A stretch of 64,000 nt of DNA from a bacterium UBP2_UBA5202 (GTDB lineage Bacteria; Edwardsbacteria; AC1; EtOH8), in NCBI GenBank assembly GCA_002412795.1, contig DHVS01000026.1, positions 5,385 through 69,384 on the forward strand, given 5' to 3'. This document shows, one piece after another, positions 34,004 through 42,057 of this stretch (the first letter of the stretch is position 1; the number at the start of each line of letters is the position of its first letter). The position numbers were made by a program, and so were the translations under genes. Below the pieces are notes generated by a model that was not told the DNA's origin, did not search any database, and saw only the letters and a program-made list of their open reading frames with translations.

Positions 34004-35941
34004 ATGTTGTTCTCATTAATAGCCGTTTTATTTATAACCGCAACAAATCCGGACAGCGCTTTTGTTTCTGCGGCCATCCCAGACAGCACGGCTGATTCAG
34101 TTGCGTCCCTGGACAGCGCCGCCGCCGTCAAGACGGGAGCGATGAAAGATTCCCTGGCTGTCTACATGCTTAAGGGAATGGTGGTCACCGCCACCCGGAC
34201 CCCGCTGGCCGAGCGGTCCGCCCCGGCCTCGGTCTCGGTGATCGAGCCCGATCCCCTGACCCCGAATGTGGACGCCGCCAACCGCCTGTCCCAGACCGCC
34301 GGCGCCGCATTGGGCGGGACCGGAGGCATCGGCAGCGCCCTGACGCTTTCCATCCGGGGGGCGGCCGCCAACCAGGTGCTTTACCTGCTGGACGGCCTGC
34401 CGGTCAATTCGGCTCAGAACGGTTCTTACGATCTCAACCGGATTTTGAGCCAGGCCCAAAGGATCGAGATCGTGCGGGGGCCGGCCTCCAGCCTTTACGG
34501 GGCCAACGCCGTGGCCGGGGTGGTCAACATCATCACCCGGGATTCAAAACAGCTCAAACCGTATTCCAAAATAAATTTTGAAAAAGGCGGTTCCAGTTCC
34601 CAGGTGTGGGAGGCCATGGTTTCCCGGCCTTTGGCCCAATGGGCCTCCATCTCCATGGGCGCCACCTGGAAGAAGACCGGAGGGCAAAGGGTCAATTCCG
34701 ACTACGATGGAACAAATTACTTCTTGGACCTGTTCGCCCAACCTTATGAAAAGATCGAGACCAAACTGCGCTACCAGGAATACAAGTCGCAGAACGGGGT
34801 GCCGGGACCGGATTCACTTTTTTATCCTGACTCACTTCGCTGGCTCTACCACCCCACACCCAATGACCGTCAAAAAGATTGGGGGAAGGATTTCAGTTGC
34901 AAAGTAAGTTATGACCAGAACAGCTTTGTGACCGTTTCCCGCAATTCCATCGAGAACATGAATTATTCTTACGTAACCAGCCGCAACTATACTCTGCAGA
35001 CCAATGTGGACGGGCAATATCAACATTCATGGATGCCCCAGATAACCACCACGGCGGGGGCCGGTTACCAGATGGTGGAAAGCGACATCTCCAATGTGGG
35101 AACGCCGGAACTTCATCATAAAGCTGCCTTCTTGATCCAACAGATGGAACCGTTAAATGGCCTTTTGCTGGTGGGCAGCGTCAGGTACGACAAAGATTTC
35201 GCCTATCCTGCTCAAACCTCGCCCTCGGTTTCGCTTAACTATGGCTTTTTTGAAGGCTTAAATTTTTACGCCAGCTACGGCCAGGCCTTCCGGGCCCCCA
35301 CCCTGAACGAGCTTTACTGGAAGGACGACGCTTGGATGATGTACGGCAATCCGGATCTCAAACCCGAGAAATCCAGCCAGCTTGAAGCCGGGATAAAGAC
35401 GGACATTAAGGAGATTTCGGCATCCCTGTCCGCCTTTCGAAGAAACACGATTGACCTTATCATCTGGGATTATGATCCTTTGACCTGGACGTCCAAAACC
35501 GCCAATCTCGGAAAGACCATGTCCCAGGGGGTTGAACTTCAGGCCAGCCACTCTCTTTTTGATCTGGTCACTTTGGGCATTAACTATACCTATTGTCTGA
35601 CGGTACAGGATACCACTGACAAACCTGAGTTGCCCTACAAGCCCCAGCACCTGGCCAACGGCTCCATTACCATCAATGACATCCAGATCGTGCCCGACCT
35701 GAAGCTGGGCTGGAAGTTCTGGTCACAATATACTGGCATCCAGAAAGCCGGGAGCTATGATCCGGTGGACAACCTTCCGGCCTATAAAATCAGCAATCAG
35801 GTGCTTTCTTTAAAGATCGTCGATGCCCGGGTCTATTACAAGGTGGAGAACCTGTTCAACGCCGATTACCAGACCCGCTACGGCTATCCCATGCCCCGCC
35901 GCACCCAGTCGTTCGGAGTGACTTTGGAGCTGTGGGACTGA
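34004..35941 (+). CDS. btuB: TonB-dependent outer-membrane receptor, BtuB-like
   Basis: A 645-residue receptor. Signal peptide (LFSLIAVLFITATNPDSAFVSA), then a plug domain with MVVTATRTPLAERSAPASVS as TonB box and start, NQVLYLLDGLPVNSAQNGSY, RIEIVRGPASSLYGANAVAG and GVVNIITRDS. A 22-strand-type barrel follows, including YASYGQAFRAPTLNELYW and a terminal strand SFGVTLELWD. The size suits the smaller cobalamin-type receptors. Location behind btuFCD supports cobalamin as cargo. The ATG at 34004 lies 10 bp after AAGGAG. A TTG at 33998 is less likely. Confidence 0.9.
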   Translation: MLFSLIAVLFITATNPDSAFVSAAIPDSTADSVASLDSAAAVKTGAMKDSLAVYMLKGMVVTATRTPLAERSAPASVSVIEPDPLTPNVDAANRLSQTAGAALGGTGGIGSALTLSIRGAAANQVLYLLDGLPVNSAQNGSYDLNRILSQAQRIEIVRGPASSLYGANAVAGVVNIITRDSKQLKPYSKINFEKGGSSSQVWEAMVSRPLAQWASISMGATWKKTGGQRVNSDYDGTNYFLDLFAQPYEKIETKLRYQEYKSQNGVPGPDSLFYPDSLRWLYHPTPNDRQKDWGKDFSCKVSYDQNSFVTVSRNSIENMNYSYVTSRNYTLQTNVDGQYQHSWMPQITTTAGAGYQMVESDISNVGTPELHHKAAFLIQQMEPLNGLLLVGSVRYDKDFAYPAQTSPSVSLNYGFFEGLNFYASYGQAFRAPTLNELYWKDDAWMMYGNPDLKPEKSSQLEAGIKTDIKEISASLSAFRRNTIDLIIWDYDPLTWTSKTANLGKTMSQGVELQASHSLFDLVTLGINYTYCLTVQDTTDKPELPYKPQHLANGSITINDIQIVPDLKLGWKFWSQYTGIQKAGSYDPVDNLPAYKISNQVLSLKIVDARVYYKVENLFNADYQTRYGYPMPRRTQSFGVTLELWD

Positions 35942-35958
35942 CCGACCATTGGCACCTA

Positions 35959-35988
35959 AAGCCCGGCCTTAAATTTATGGCCGGGCTT
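35959..35988 (+). terminator. Terminator after the TonB-dependent receptor gene
   Basis: A 10-bp stem (AAGCCCGGCC / GGCCGGGCTT) with an AT-rich loop lies 18 bp after the stop codon. The T-rich tail is interrupted, so the strength is moderate. Confidence 0.65.
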
Positions 35989-36034
35989 CAATATTTAGTT
36001 TGACTTATCCCCCTGCTTTGTATAAAATTGAACC

Positions 36035-36664
36035 ATGGAACAGAAATTGAAAATAGCCTGCCTGGTCTCGGGCGGGGGCACCAACCTTCAGGCCATCATC
36101 GACAACATCGAGGCCGGAAAGCTGAAGGCCGAAATTGCCGCCGTGATATCAAATGTTCCCGGGGCCGGGGCCTTGGAGCGGGCCAAAAAACACGGCCTGC
36201 CGGCTTTCGTGGTCAATCACAGGGATTTTGCCACCCGCGAGCTGTTCGACCGGGAACTGGCCGCCATCATCGACCGTCAGGGGGCAACCCTGGTCTGCCT
36301 CTGCGGGTTCATGCGGATCTTCAGCCCCTTCTTCGTGGAGCATTACCCCGGCCGGGTCATCAACATCCACCCCGCCCTGCTGCCCGACTTCGGAGGCAAG
36401 GGATTCTACGGCCACCGGGTCCACGAGGCGGTGCTGGCTGCGGGCAGGACCCAAACCGGCTGCACCGTCCATTTTGTGGACAGGGAGGTGGACCACGGCC
36501 CCATCATTCTTCAGCGCACCGTGCCGGTCCTGGTGGACGATACACCGGAGACCTTGGCCGAAAGGGTTTTGCATGAAGAGCATATAGCCTATTCCCAGGC
36601 CATCGAGCTTTTTGCCCAGAACCGGCTGGAGATCAAGGACAGAAAGGTCCTGATAAAACCATGA
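36035..36664 (+). CDS. purN: Phosphoribosylglycinamide formyltransferase
   Basis: A 209-residue enzyme of purine synthesis that transfers formyl from 10-formyl-THF to GAR. KIACLVSGGGTNLQAIID is the phosphate-binding start, LVCLCGFMRIFSPFFVEHYP precedes INIHPALLPDF with catalytic Asn and His, and HFVDREVDHGPII carries the catalytic Asp. Length is standard. The possible promoter (TTGACT at 36000, TATAAA at 36021-36026) would place transcription start within a few bases of the ATG, and no ribosome binding site is visible. It overlaps lnt by 4 bp. Confidence 0.95.
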   Translation: MEQKLKIACLVSGGGTNLQAIIDNIEAGKLKAEIAAVISNVPGAGALERAKKHGLPAFVVNHRDFATRELFDRELAAIIDRQGATLVCLCGFMRIFSPFFVEHYPGRVINIHPALLPDFGGKGFYGHRVHEAVLAAGRTQTGCTVHFVDREVDHGPIILQRTVPVLVDDTPETLAERVLHEEHIAYSQAIELFAQNRLEIKDRKVLIKP

Positions 36665-38220
36665 TCCAAAAACGATCCATGCAATTCATGTCAGCAGGTC
36701 TCACCAGCCTGCTTTTATTTTCGGCCTTCCCCCTGCTGACCGTTTGGCCACTGGCTTTCGTCTGCCTGATCCCCCTGATGTCCGCGGTCAAAGGGCTTTC
36801 GGCCAGAAAGACCTTCCTTTACTCCTGGCTTTCGGGAACGCTTTTTTACATCGGCCTGCTGCACTGGATAGTCTTCAACCCCGCGGTGGAGGGCTGGGTA
36901 AAGCCTCTGCTCTATCTAGGGGTGGTGCTGATAGGGTTCTATCTCTCGTTGTACTTTGCCCTGAGCTTTGCCCTGGCCAAATGGCTGGCCGCCAGGACCA
37001 GGATGCCCTTCTGGGCCTGGCTGGCAATATGCATTCCAACGCTTGATCTGCTGCGCAGCCAGGGATTGCTGGGATTTCCCTGGGGCAGCCTGGGATACGC
37101 GCTTGTCCCCTGGACAAATGGGATTCAGATGGCCTCGCTGACCGGAGTTTACGGCCTGACCTGCTGGGCGGTAATGGCCAACGGCCTGCTGTTTGATCTG
37201 GGTTCAAGGATATGGGGCCGGCGGGCCGGTTTGTCAGAAACATTCAGAAAGCCCAAAACGATTGCAATGGCCCTGGGTTTGGTTTTGCTGCTTGGGCTGC
37301 CCCCCTGGCTGGGAAGCCTGGCCGTCCGCTCGGTGGATAAACTGTCTTCAAGCTCGCCCCGGTTGAATACCGCCCTGATCCAGGGCAACATCCAGCAGGG
37401 CCTGCGCTGGGACCGGGAATTCCAGCGTTTCAATTTTGAGGAATATAAAAGACTGACACTGGAAGCCTCCGCCCAAAAGGTTGGCCTGGTGGTATGGCCG
37501 GAAACGGCCCTGCCGTTTTACCTGAGATTCCAGCCCCAGTACGGCAACCAGATGCGGCAGCTGGCGGACGGGACAAATTCCCTGATCCTTACCGGCGTCC
37601 CGGACATGGCCGTGGATGAAAACGAAAAGGAACTGTACTTCAACGCCGCCTTCCTCTTTGCCCCCGGCCGGGGGCTGTTGGGCAGTTATGCCAAAAGCCG
37701 GCTGGTGCCCTTCGGCGAAACTTTCCCCTTAAAGGACAATATTCCGTTTTTAAAGAACGTCAATTTCGGCGAGGGGGAATGGACCGCGGGCTCCGATACC
37801 ATTGTGTTTGAAACGCCAGAGGCCGCACTGTCCTGCCTGATCTGCTTCGAGTCCATCTTCCCCGGGATCGCCCGGAAACAGGTAAATAGAGGATCTAAGA
37901 TCCTGGTCAACATCACCAACGACGGCTGGTTCGGGCGCTCCGGGGCCGCCATGCAGCACGCCCAGATGGCCGTCCTGCGGGCGGTGGAGAACCGCCGGGC
38001 CGTGGCCCGCTGCGCCAACTCCGGCATTTCCATGTTCATCCTGCCTACGGGAAAGGTTCTGCAGCCCACCCCGCTGTATCAGCAGACCGTGACGGTGGAG
38101 TCGCTGCCGTTGCTTTCCGTCAGGACGTTTTACGGCCGTTTCGGGGACGTGTTCCAGTATGGCCTTATCCTGATCATAGCCCTTGGAGCCCTGATCCCCT
38201 TGGTCAAAAAGCGGCCTTAA
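36661..38220 (+). CDS. lnt: Apolipoprotein N-acyltransferase
   Basis: A 519-residue inner-membrane enzyme that adds the third acyl chain to lipoproteins before Lol export. The N-terminal half has about seven hydrophobic helices. The C-terminal half is a nitrilase-fold periplasmic domain with catalytic Glu in VVWPETALPF, Lys in SYAKSRLVPFGETFP and Cys in LICFESIFPG. NITNDGWFGRSGAAMQHAQM completes the family signature. It is coupled to purN by an ATGA overlap and is followed by a strong terminator. Confidence 0.96.
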   Translation: MIQKRSMQFMSAGLTSLLLFSAFPLLTVWPLAFVCLIPLMSAVKGLSARKTFLYSWLSGTLFYIGLLHWIVFNPAVEGWVKPLLYLGVVLIGFYLSLYFALSFALAKWLAARTRMPFWAWLAICIPTLDLLRSQGLLGFPWGSLGYALVPWTNGIQMASLTGVYGLTCWAVMANGLLFDLGSRIWGRRAGLSETFRKPKTIAMALGLVLLLGLPPWLGSLAVRSVDKLSSSSPRLNTALIQGNIQQGLRWDREFQRFNFEEYKRLTLEASAQKVGLVVWPETALPFYLRFQPQYGNQMRQLADGTNSLILTGVPDMAVDENEKELYFNAAFLFAPGRGLLGSYAKSRLVPFGETFPLKDNIPFLKNVNFGEGEWTAGSDTIVFETPEAALSCLICFESIFPGIARKQVNRGSKILVNITNDGWFGRSGAAMQHAQMAVLRAVENRRAVARCANSGISMFILPTGKVLQPTPLYQQTVTVESLPLLSVRTFYGRFGDVFQYGLILIIALGALIPLVKKRP

Positions 38221-38243
38221 TATTCCCAGACACAGAACATCAG

Positions 38244-38273
38244 GACGCCGGCAAGTTTGCCGGCGTCTTTTTT
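38244..38273 (+). terminator. Rho-independent terminator after lnt
   Basis: GACGCCGGC (38244-38252) pairs with GCCGGCGTC (38259-38267) across a 6-nt loop and is followed by TTTTTT, 24 bp past the lnt stop codon. Confidence 0.9.
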
Positions 38274-38340
38274 ATATTTAAGGGGAATAAACTCCCGCCT
38301 TAGCTGGTATATTCTACAGAACAAAAAAGGAGCAAACATC

Positions 38341-39177
38341 ATGAAGAACATACTCTGGCTTTTACCTCTGGCTGGAGCCCTTTTAGGGTTCGCCGCAAGC
38401 TACCTGGCCCTTTACCTTAAGCTAAAACTGGCCCCCGTTCCCGGTTACACCAGGGCCACCTACCGGGCCATCGAGATTTTTGACCTGAAATCGGCCCTTT
38501 TCAGCACCGCGCTTTTGATGGTTCTGGCGATGGGGGCGGCCGGTGGTTATCCGGTCATCAGGAACCTGCTGCAACCGGAACCGGCGGGGCCGGACGGGGG
38601 GAACCGGGTCATCATCCCGATGCCCATTGACTCCCTGATCCGGATGATCCCCCAGCCCAAGTCGGTTGACCCCAACCAGAATGCCGAGCCGCAGGATCTG
38701 GGGCTGATCAAGCGCCCGGTCCCGGGCAGCCGGATAGTGTTGGTTGATGACAACGCTTCCGACACCACCGAATTTGACGACCGTACCAACAATGACATAG
38801 TAAACTCTTTTTCTAACCGGAACAGCCCGGCCAACGACAGCCTGATCCGGAACGCGGTGGTGGACAACAACTCGGACCTGCCCAAGCCCGGAGATTTTGT
38901 GGCCTACAGCATATCGCCCGCCCCCCTGAATGTACTCCGGCCGGTCTACCCCTCCATCTGCCGGAACATGGGGGCCGAGGGCAAAGTCACCCTCCATGTG
39001 CTGGTGGACAAGGGAGGCCAGGTGGCCAGGGTCAGGGTGCTTAAAAGCTCGGGCAACGAGGCCCTGGACGAGGCGGCCATGGAAGCATTAAGAGCCTCCA
39101 CCTTTACCCCGGCCTTGCAGGGCGACCAGCCGGTGGCGGTCTGGCTGAGCTACCCGGTGGTTTTCAGCCTGGAGTAA
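38341..39177 (+). CDS. tonB: TonB-family energy transducer with two membrane helices
   Basis: A 278-residue protein. Two N-terminal hydrophobic segments (IL WLLPLAGALLGFAASYLA and ALFSTALLMVLAMGAAG) flank a short loop; classical TonB has only one. A Pro/Asn/Asp-rich periplasmic linker follows (residues about 85-195), then the TonB C-terminal domain (NVLRPVYPSICRNMGAEGKV, VRVLKSSGNEALDEAAMEAL and the final VVFSLE strand). It links proton-motive force from ExbBD to receptors such as the one at 34004-35941. AAGGAG precedes the ATG at 38341; an in-frame extension to 38257 runs through the terminator and is rejected. Confidence 0.88.
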   Translation: MKNILWLLPLAGALLGFAASYLALYLKLKLAPVPGYTRATYRAIEIFDLKSALFSTALLMVLAMGAAGGYPVIRNLLQPEPAGPDGGNRVIIPMPIDSLIRMIPQPKSVDPNQNAEPQDLGLIKRPVPGSRIVLVDDNASDTTEFDDRTNNDIVNSFSNRNSPANDSLIRNAVVDNNSDLPKPGDFVAYSISPAPLNVLRPVYPSICRNMGAEGKVTLHVLVDKGGQVARVRVLKSSGNEALDEAAMEALRASTFTPALQGDQPVAVWLSYPVVFSLE

Positions 39178-39201
39178 GTGACCTTGATCTTTGATACAAA
39201 T

Positions 39202-39232
39202 AAAAACGGGACGCTTTTAGCGTCCCGTTTTT
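39202..39232. terminator. Bidirectional terminator between convergent tonB and addB
   Basis: AAAAACGGGACGCT pairs with AGCGTCCCGTTTTT across a 3-nt loop. It gives T-runs on both strands and lies between the two converging stop codons. Confidence 0.9.
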
Positions 39233-39234
39233 TA

Positions 39235-42057
39235 TTAGGCCGTCACCCACTGCTTACCGCACATCACCTTGAAGTCGCAGTACCGGCACTGATTTTGGGT
39301 GTCGTCGGTCCCTTCAAAGGGCAGGGCGGGGTCCCGGATCTCGCCTACCAGCCGGGCGATGGCCTCCAGGCAGTCCCGGTAATTCCTGCCCCGGGTTTCC
39401 GGATCCTTGAACAGGGGCCGGGACCGGATTGCCTTCCCCCCCAGCATCAGCAGTTCGCTGTCAACCGTATTGGGATCAGTTTCGGGATTGAAGGCGCAGT
39501 ACAGCATGATGTAGAACGGAAGCTGCACCGAGCCCAGCGTTTTGGCCCAGTCCTGGCGCCGTTCCAGGTCAAACTTTTTGAAAGAGGGAGCCTTGGCCGA
39601 GCCGCCGGTCTTGTAATCCACTATCACCAGCCGCCCGCCCCTCCTGTCTATCCGGTCCAGGGAGCCGTTGACCGGCACCCCCTTCAGCCCGGGCAGGGCG
39701 TCCACCGCCCCCTCCAGCTTTTTTTCGCAGTCCAGGATCTCCGGGGCCGGCTTCATCTGCCGGTGATACTGCAGCAGCTGGGCCATCCTGGTCTTGATCT
39801 GGGAGGCCACCAGGAACATGCCCCCGTCCAGGGACTGGCCCTGCAGCTCCCCAATGACCTGGTCCACCAAGGCCTCCATCCGGTCAAAATCATTTGGCTG
39901 GGGAAAGAAGGACCGGCCCTTAAAATCCTCGAAGAATGTCTTCAGTATCCGGTGGACGGTGGTGCCGGTCTGGCGGGCCTCGATGTCCCCACCCACCTGG
40001 TCCGGCTCCCGCAGCCTCAGCAGGTAGTGCTGGTAAAACTTCAGGCCGCAGCCCAAATAGCTGTCCAGCATCGAGGCCGAGAACGACAGCCTAAAGACGG
40101 CCTCCATCATGGCCGGGGTCTTGATGACAGGAAGGGGGTCCTGCTGGGTGAAGGATTCGGCGTACTTCAACAGCCTGTCTCCGCCGACCGAGATGCTTTT
40201 TTCTCCCTGCTGTTTTTCCCAGACCAGCTGCTCCAAAAACCGGCTGCGCTGGGCCCCGCCGCCGTGGCTGTAGAACAGGCTGACTTCCTTTGCCCCGCAT
40301 ATCAGGTTCTCGAAATGATAGCGGGAGACCATCTCCCGCTGGGCGGAACCGGCAAGCCCCAGTTGGGCCCGCAGGGCCTGGGGCAGGATGGCGTCCGGCA
40401 TCCTGCCCTCCGGCAGAATGCCGTCGTTGGCGTCCAAAACCATCACCCGGTCAAAGGCCAGGTCCCTGGTCTCCAAAAATCCCAACACCTGCAGGCCGTT
40501 TAGGGGGGTGCCGGGAAACGGCACCCTGGCCTGCCGGACAAAACCATCCAGCAGTCCGAAATAGATTTTGGTCTCGGAAAAGGACTGCCCGGCCAAAAGC
40601 GAGTTCTGCAGCTGCTCCAGGCACCCGGTCATGGACATGAAATATTTGGCGGCATAGGGATGCCTTCCAGCCGGGCTGTTTTCGGCCACTTGGGAAACTA
40701 TGCCCAGGAGAATTGAGGCAAAGGATGACACTTCCCCCGGCTGCTCCAGCGGCAGAAGCAGCAAGCGGTGCAGGAAGGCCAAATGGGCATAAAGCTCCTC
40801 CAGGTTCCAGCCCCGGTCTTCCAACCCCAAAAGCTTTTTCTCCAGCTTGGATTTGATCTCGGGGTCGTTTTCGATCTCCTCCAGGGATACCAGCCGCCGG
40901 CCCCTTTCGTTCAAGACCTGTTCCAGGGCGTGCAACAGTATCCGGGCGGGAAAGCTGGCCTTCCCCATGGCCAGGTTCTTGACGTAGGGGTGCAGCATCA
41001 GCCGCAGATAGTCCGGCAGAAAATAACCGTTCTGGTCCCGGCTCTCCTGGACCCGGGCCAATGCCTGCATCAGGCCGTAGATCGGGGTGCGCTCCAGCGG
41101 GTAGCCCAGGGAGATGTTCCAGGGAGCGGATAGCCCTGACAGGGTGTGATGGATCAGGGGGAAGACGGTGTCGGGCCGGGGCAGCACCAACACCGTGCCG
41201 TCCAGGTTTTCACCGGCGGCATCCAGCAGGGGTTTAAGGCCCATCACCTGGCCGTGGCTGTCGGTGGCCCGGTAAAAACTTACCCTGGGGGGAGCCTGCT
41301 TTGGGCCGGTCTTCTCCGGGGAGATCTTAAGCTGCGAAATTATCCGTTCGATGCCCGGGCCGTCCCGCAGCACCAGGGTCACATTGTCCCTTTGGGTCAG
41401 GTCCTTGAACATCTCCAGTTCGCATCCGGTCAGGGCGTGGAAGCCTGCCAGGATAATGGTTTCAAAGGACGAGAGATCCAACCTCTTGATGTTTGAGGCG
41501 GCATAAAAATAGCTGTTGGCCCGGGTGGTAAGATTTTGCGATCCCAGCTCCCGGTAAAATCCTTCATACCATTCCGCCAGGTGCGGCAGCATCTGCTGAA
41601 AGCGGGCCGGCCAGGACTCCCCGGCCAGGGCCTGGACCCCCTTGAGCTTTGCTGGGGTGATCCCCTCCATCCGCAGCTCCTCGAAGTCGGCCTGCAGCTT
41701 GAAGCCCCAGGCCATGAACTCCTCGAAGGACAGCGGGCCGCCCTGCTCCCCCGGCAGCCTCTGGTCCTGGTGCAGCTGGAACAATAGCGCCACCCCGTCG
41801 GCGGCCAAAAGCGGGCCGGAAGACTGCCCCAGTTCCAGGGCCGCCCAGTCCACCCAGTCGTCGATGGAAAAAAGGCGGGGGGCCAGGAATGGTTTTTTGC
41901 GTTCCTGTTTGAAAAGCTCCCGCAGCAGAAAATGGGAGGGCCGGCGGCCGGGAAAGACCACCATGGTTTTGGAGAGGTCCGCCTGGCCTTCGGGGATCAT
42001 CCGGCAGACGTGGGCTGTCAGGTCGGCCCCCTGGGGTAATAAATAAGACCTGCTCAT
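39235..42057 (-). CDS. addB: AddB-like ATP-dependent nuclease subunit (PD-(D/E)XK, Fe-S)
   Basis: A 940-residue protein, partner of the helicase next door in double-strand-break resection. The N-terminus has a degenerate helicase half (TMVVFPGRRPSHFLLRELFK), as in AddB, whose ATPase motif is often lost. The C-terminal nuclease has DRIDRRGGRLVIVDYKTGG with the D and K of the active site. One Cys at LGCGLKFYQHYLLRL plus CRYCDFKVMC at the end form the 4Fe-4S staple of AddB. The start overlaps addA by 4 bp. Confidence 0.88.
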   Translation of the reverse strand: MSRSYLLPQGADLTAHVCRMIPEGQADLSKTMVVFPGRRPSHFLLRELFKQERKKPFLAPRLFSIDDWVDWAALELGQSSGPLLAADGVALLFQLHQDQRLPGEQGGPLSFEEFMAWGFKLQADFEELRMEGITPAKLKGVQALAGESWPARFQQMLPHLAEWYEGFYRELGSQNLTTRANSYFYAASNIKRLDLSSFETIILAGFHALTGCELEMFKDLTQRDNVTLVLRDGPGIERIISQLKISPEKTGPKQAPPRVSFYRATDSHGQVMGLKPLLDAAGENLDGTVLVLPRPDTVFPLIHHTLSGLSAPWNISLGYPLERTPIYGLMQALARVQESRDQNGYFLPDYLRLMLHPYVKNLAMGKASFPARILLHALEQVLNERGRRLVSLEEIENDPEIKSKLEKKLLGLEDRGWNLEELYAHLAFLHRLLLLPLEQPGEVSSFASILLGIVSQVAENSPAGRHPYAAKYFMSMTGCLEQLQNSLLAGQSFSETKIYFGLLDGFVRQARVPFPGTPLNGLQVLGFLETRDLAFDRVMVLDANDGILPEGRMPDAILPQALRAQLGLAGSAQREMVSRYHFENLICGAKEVSLFYSHGGGAQRSRFLEQLVWEKQQGEKSISVGGDRLLKYAESFTQQDPLPVIKTPAMMEAVFRLSFSASMLDSYLGCGLKFYQHYLLRLREPDQVGGDIEARQTGTTVHRILKTFFEDFKGRSFFPQPNDFDRMEALVDQVIGELQGQSLDGGMFLVASQIKTRMAQLLQYHRQMKPAPEILDCEKKLEGAVDALPGLKGVPVNGSLDRIDRRGGRLVIVDYKTGGSAKAPSFKKFDLERRQDWAKTLGSVQLPFYIMLYCAFNPETDPNTVDSELLMLGGKAIRSRPLFKDPETRGRNYRDCLEAIARLVGEIRDPALPFEGTDDTQNQCRYCDFKVMCGKQWVTA

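Noticed and set aside
39178..40503. 441-residue plus-strand open frame
   Set aside because: It is antisense to addB, starts within the tonB-addB terminator region and is rich in Gly, Gln, Pro and His, as typical for shadows of GC-rich genes.
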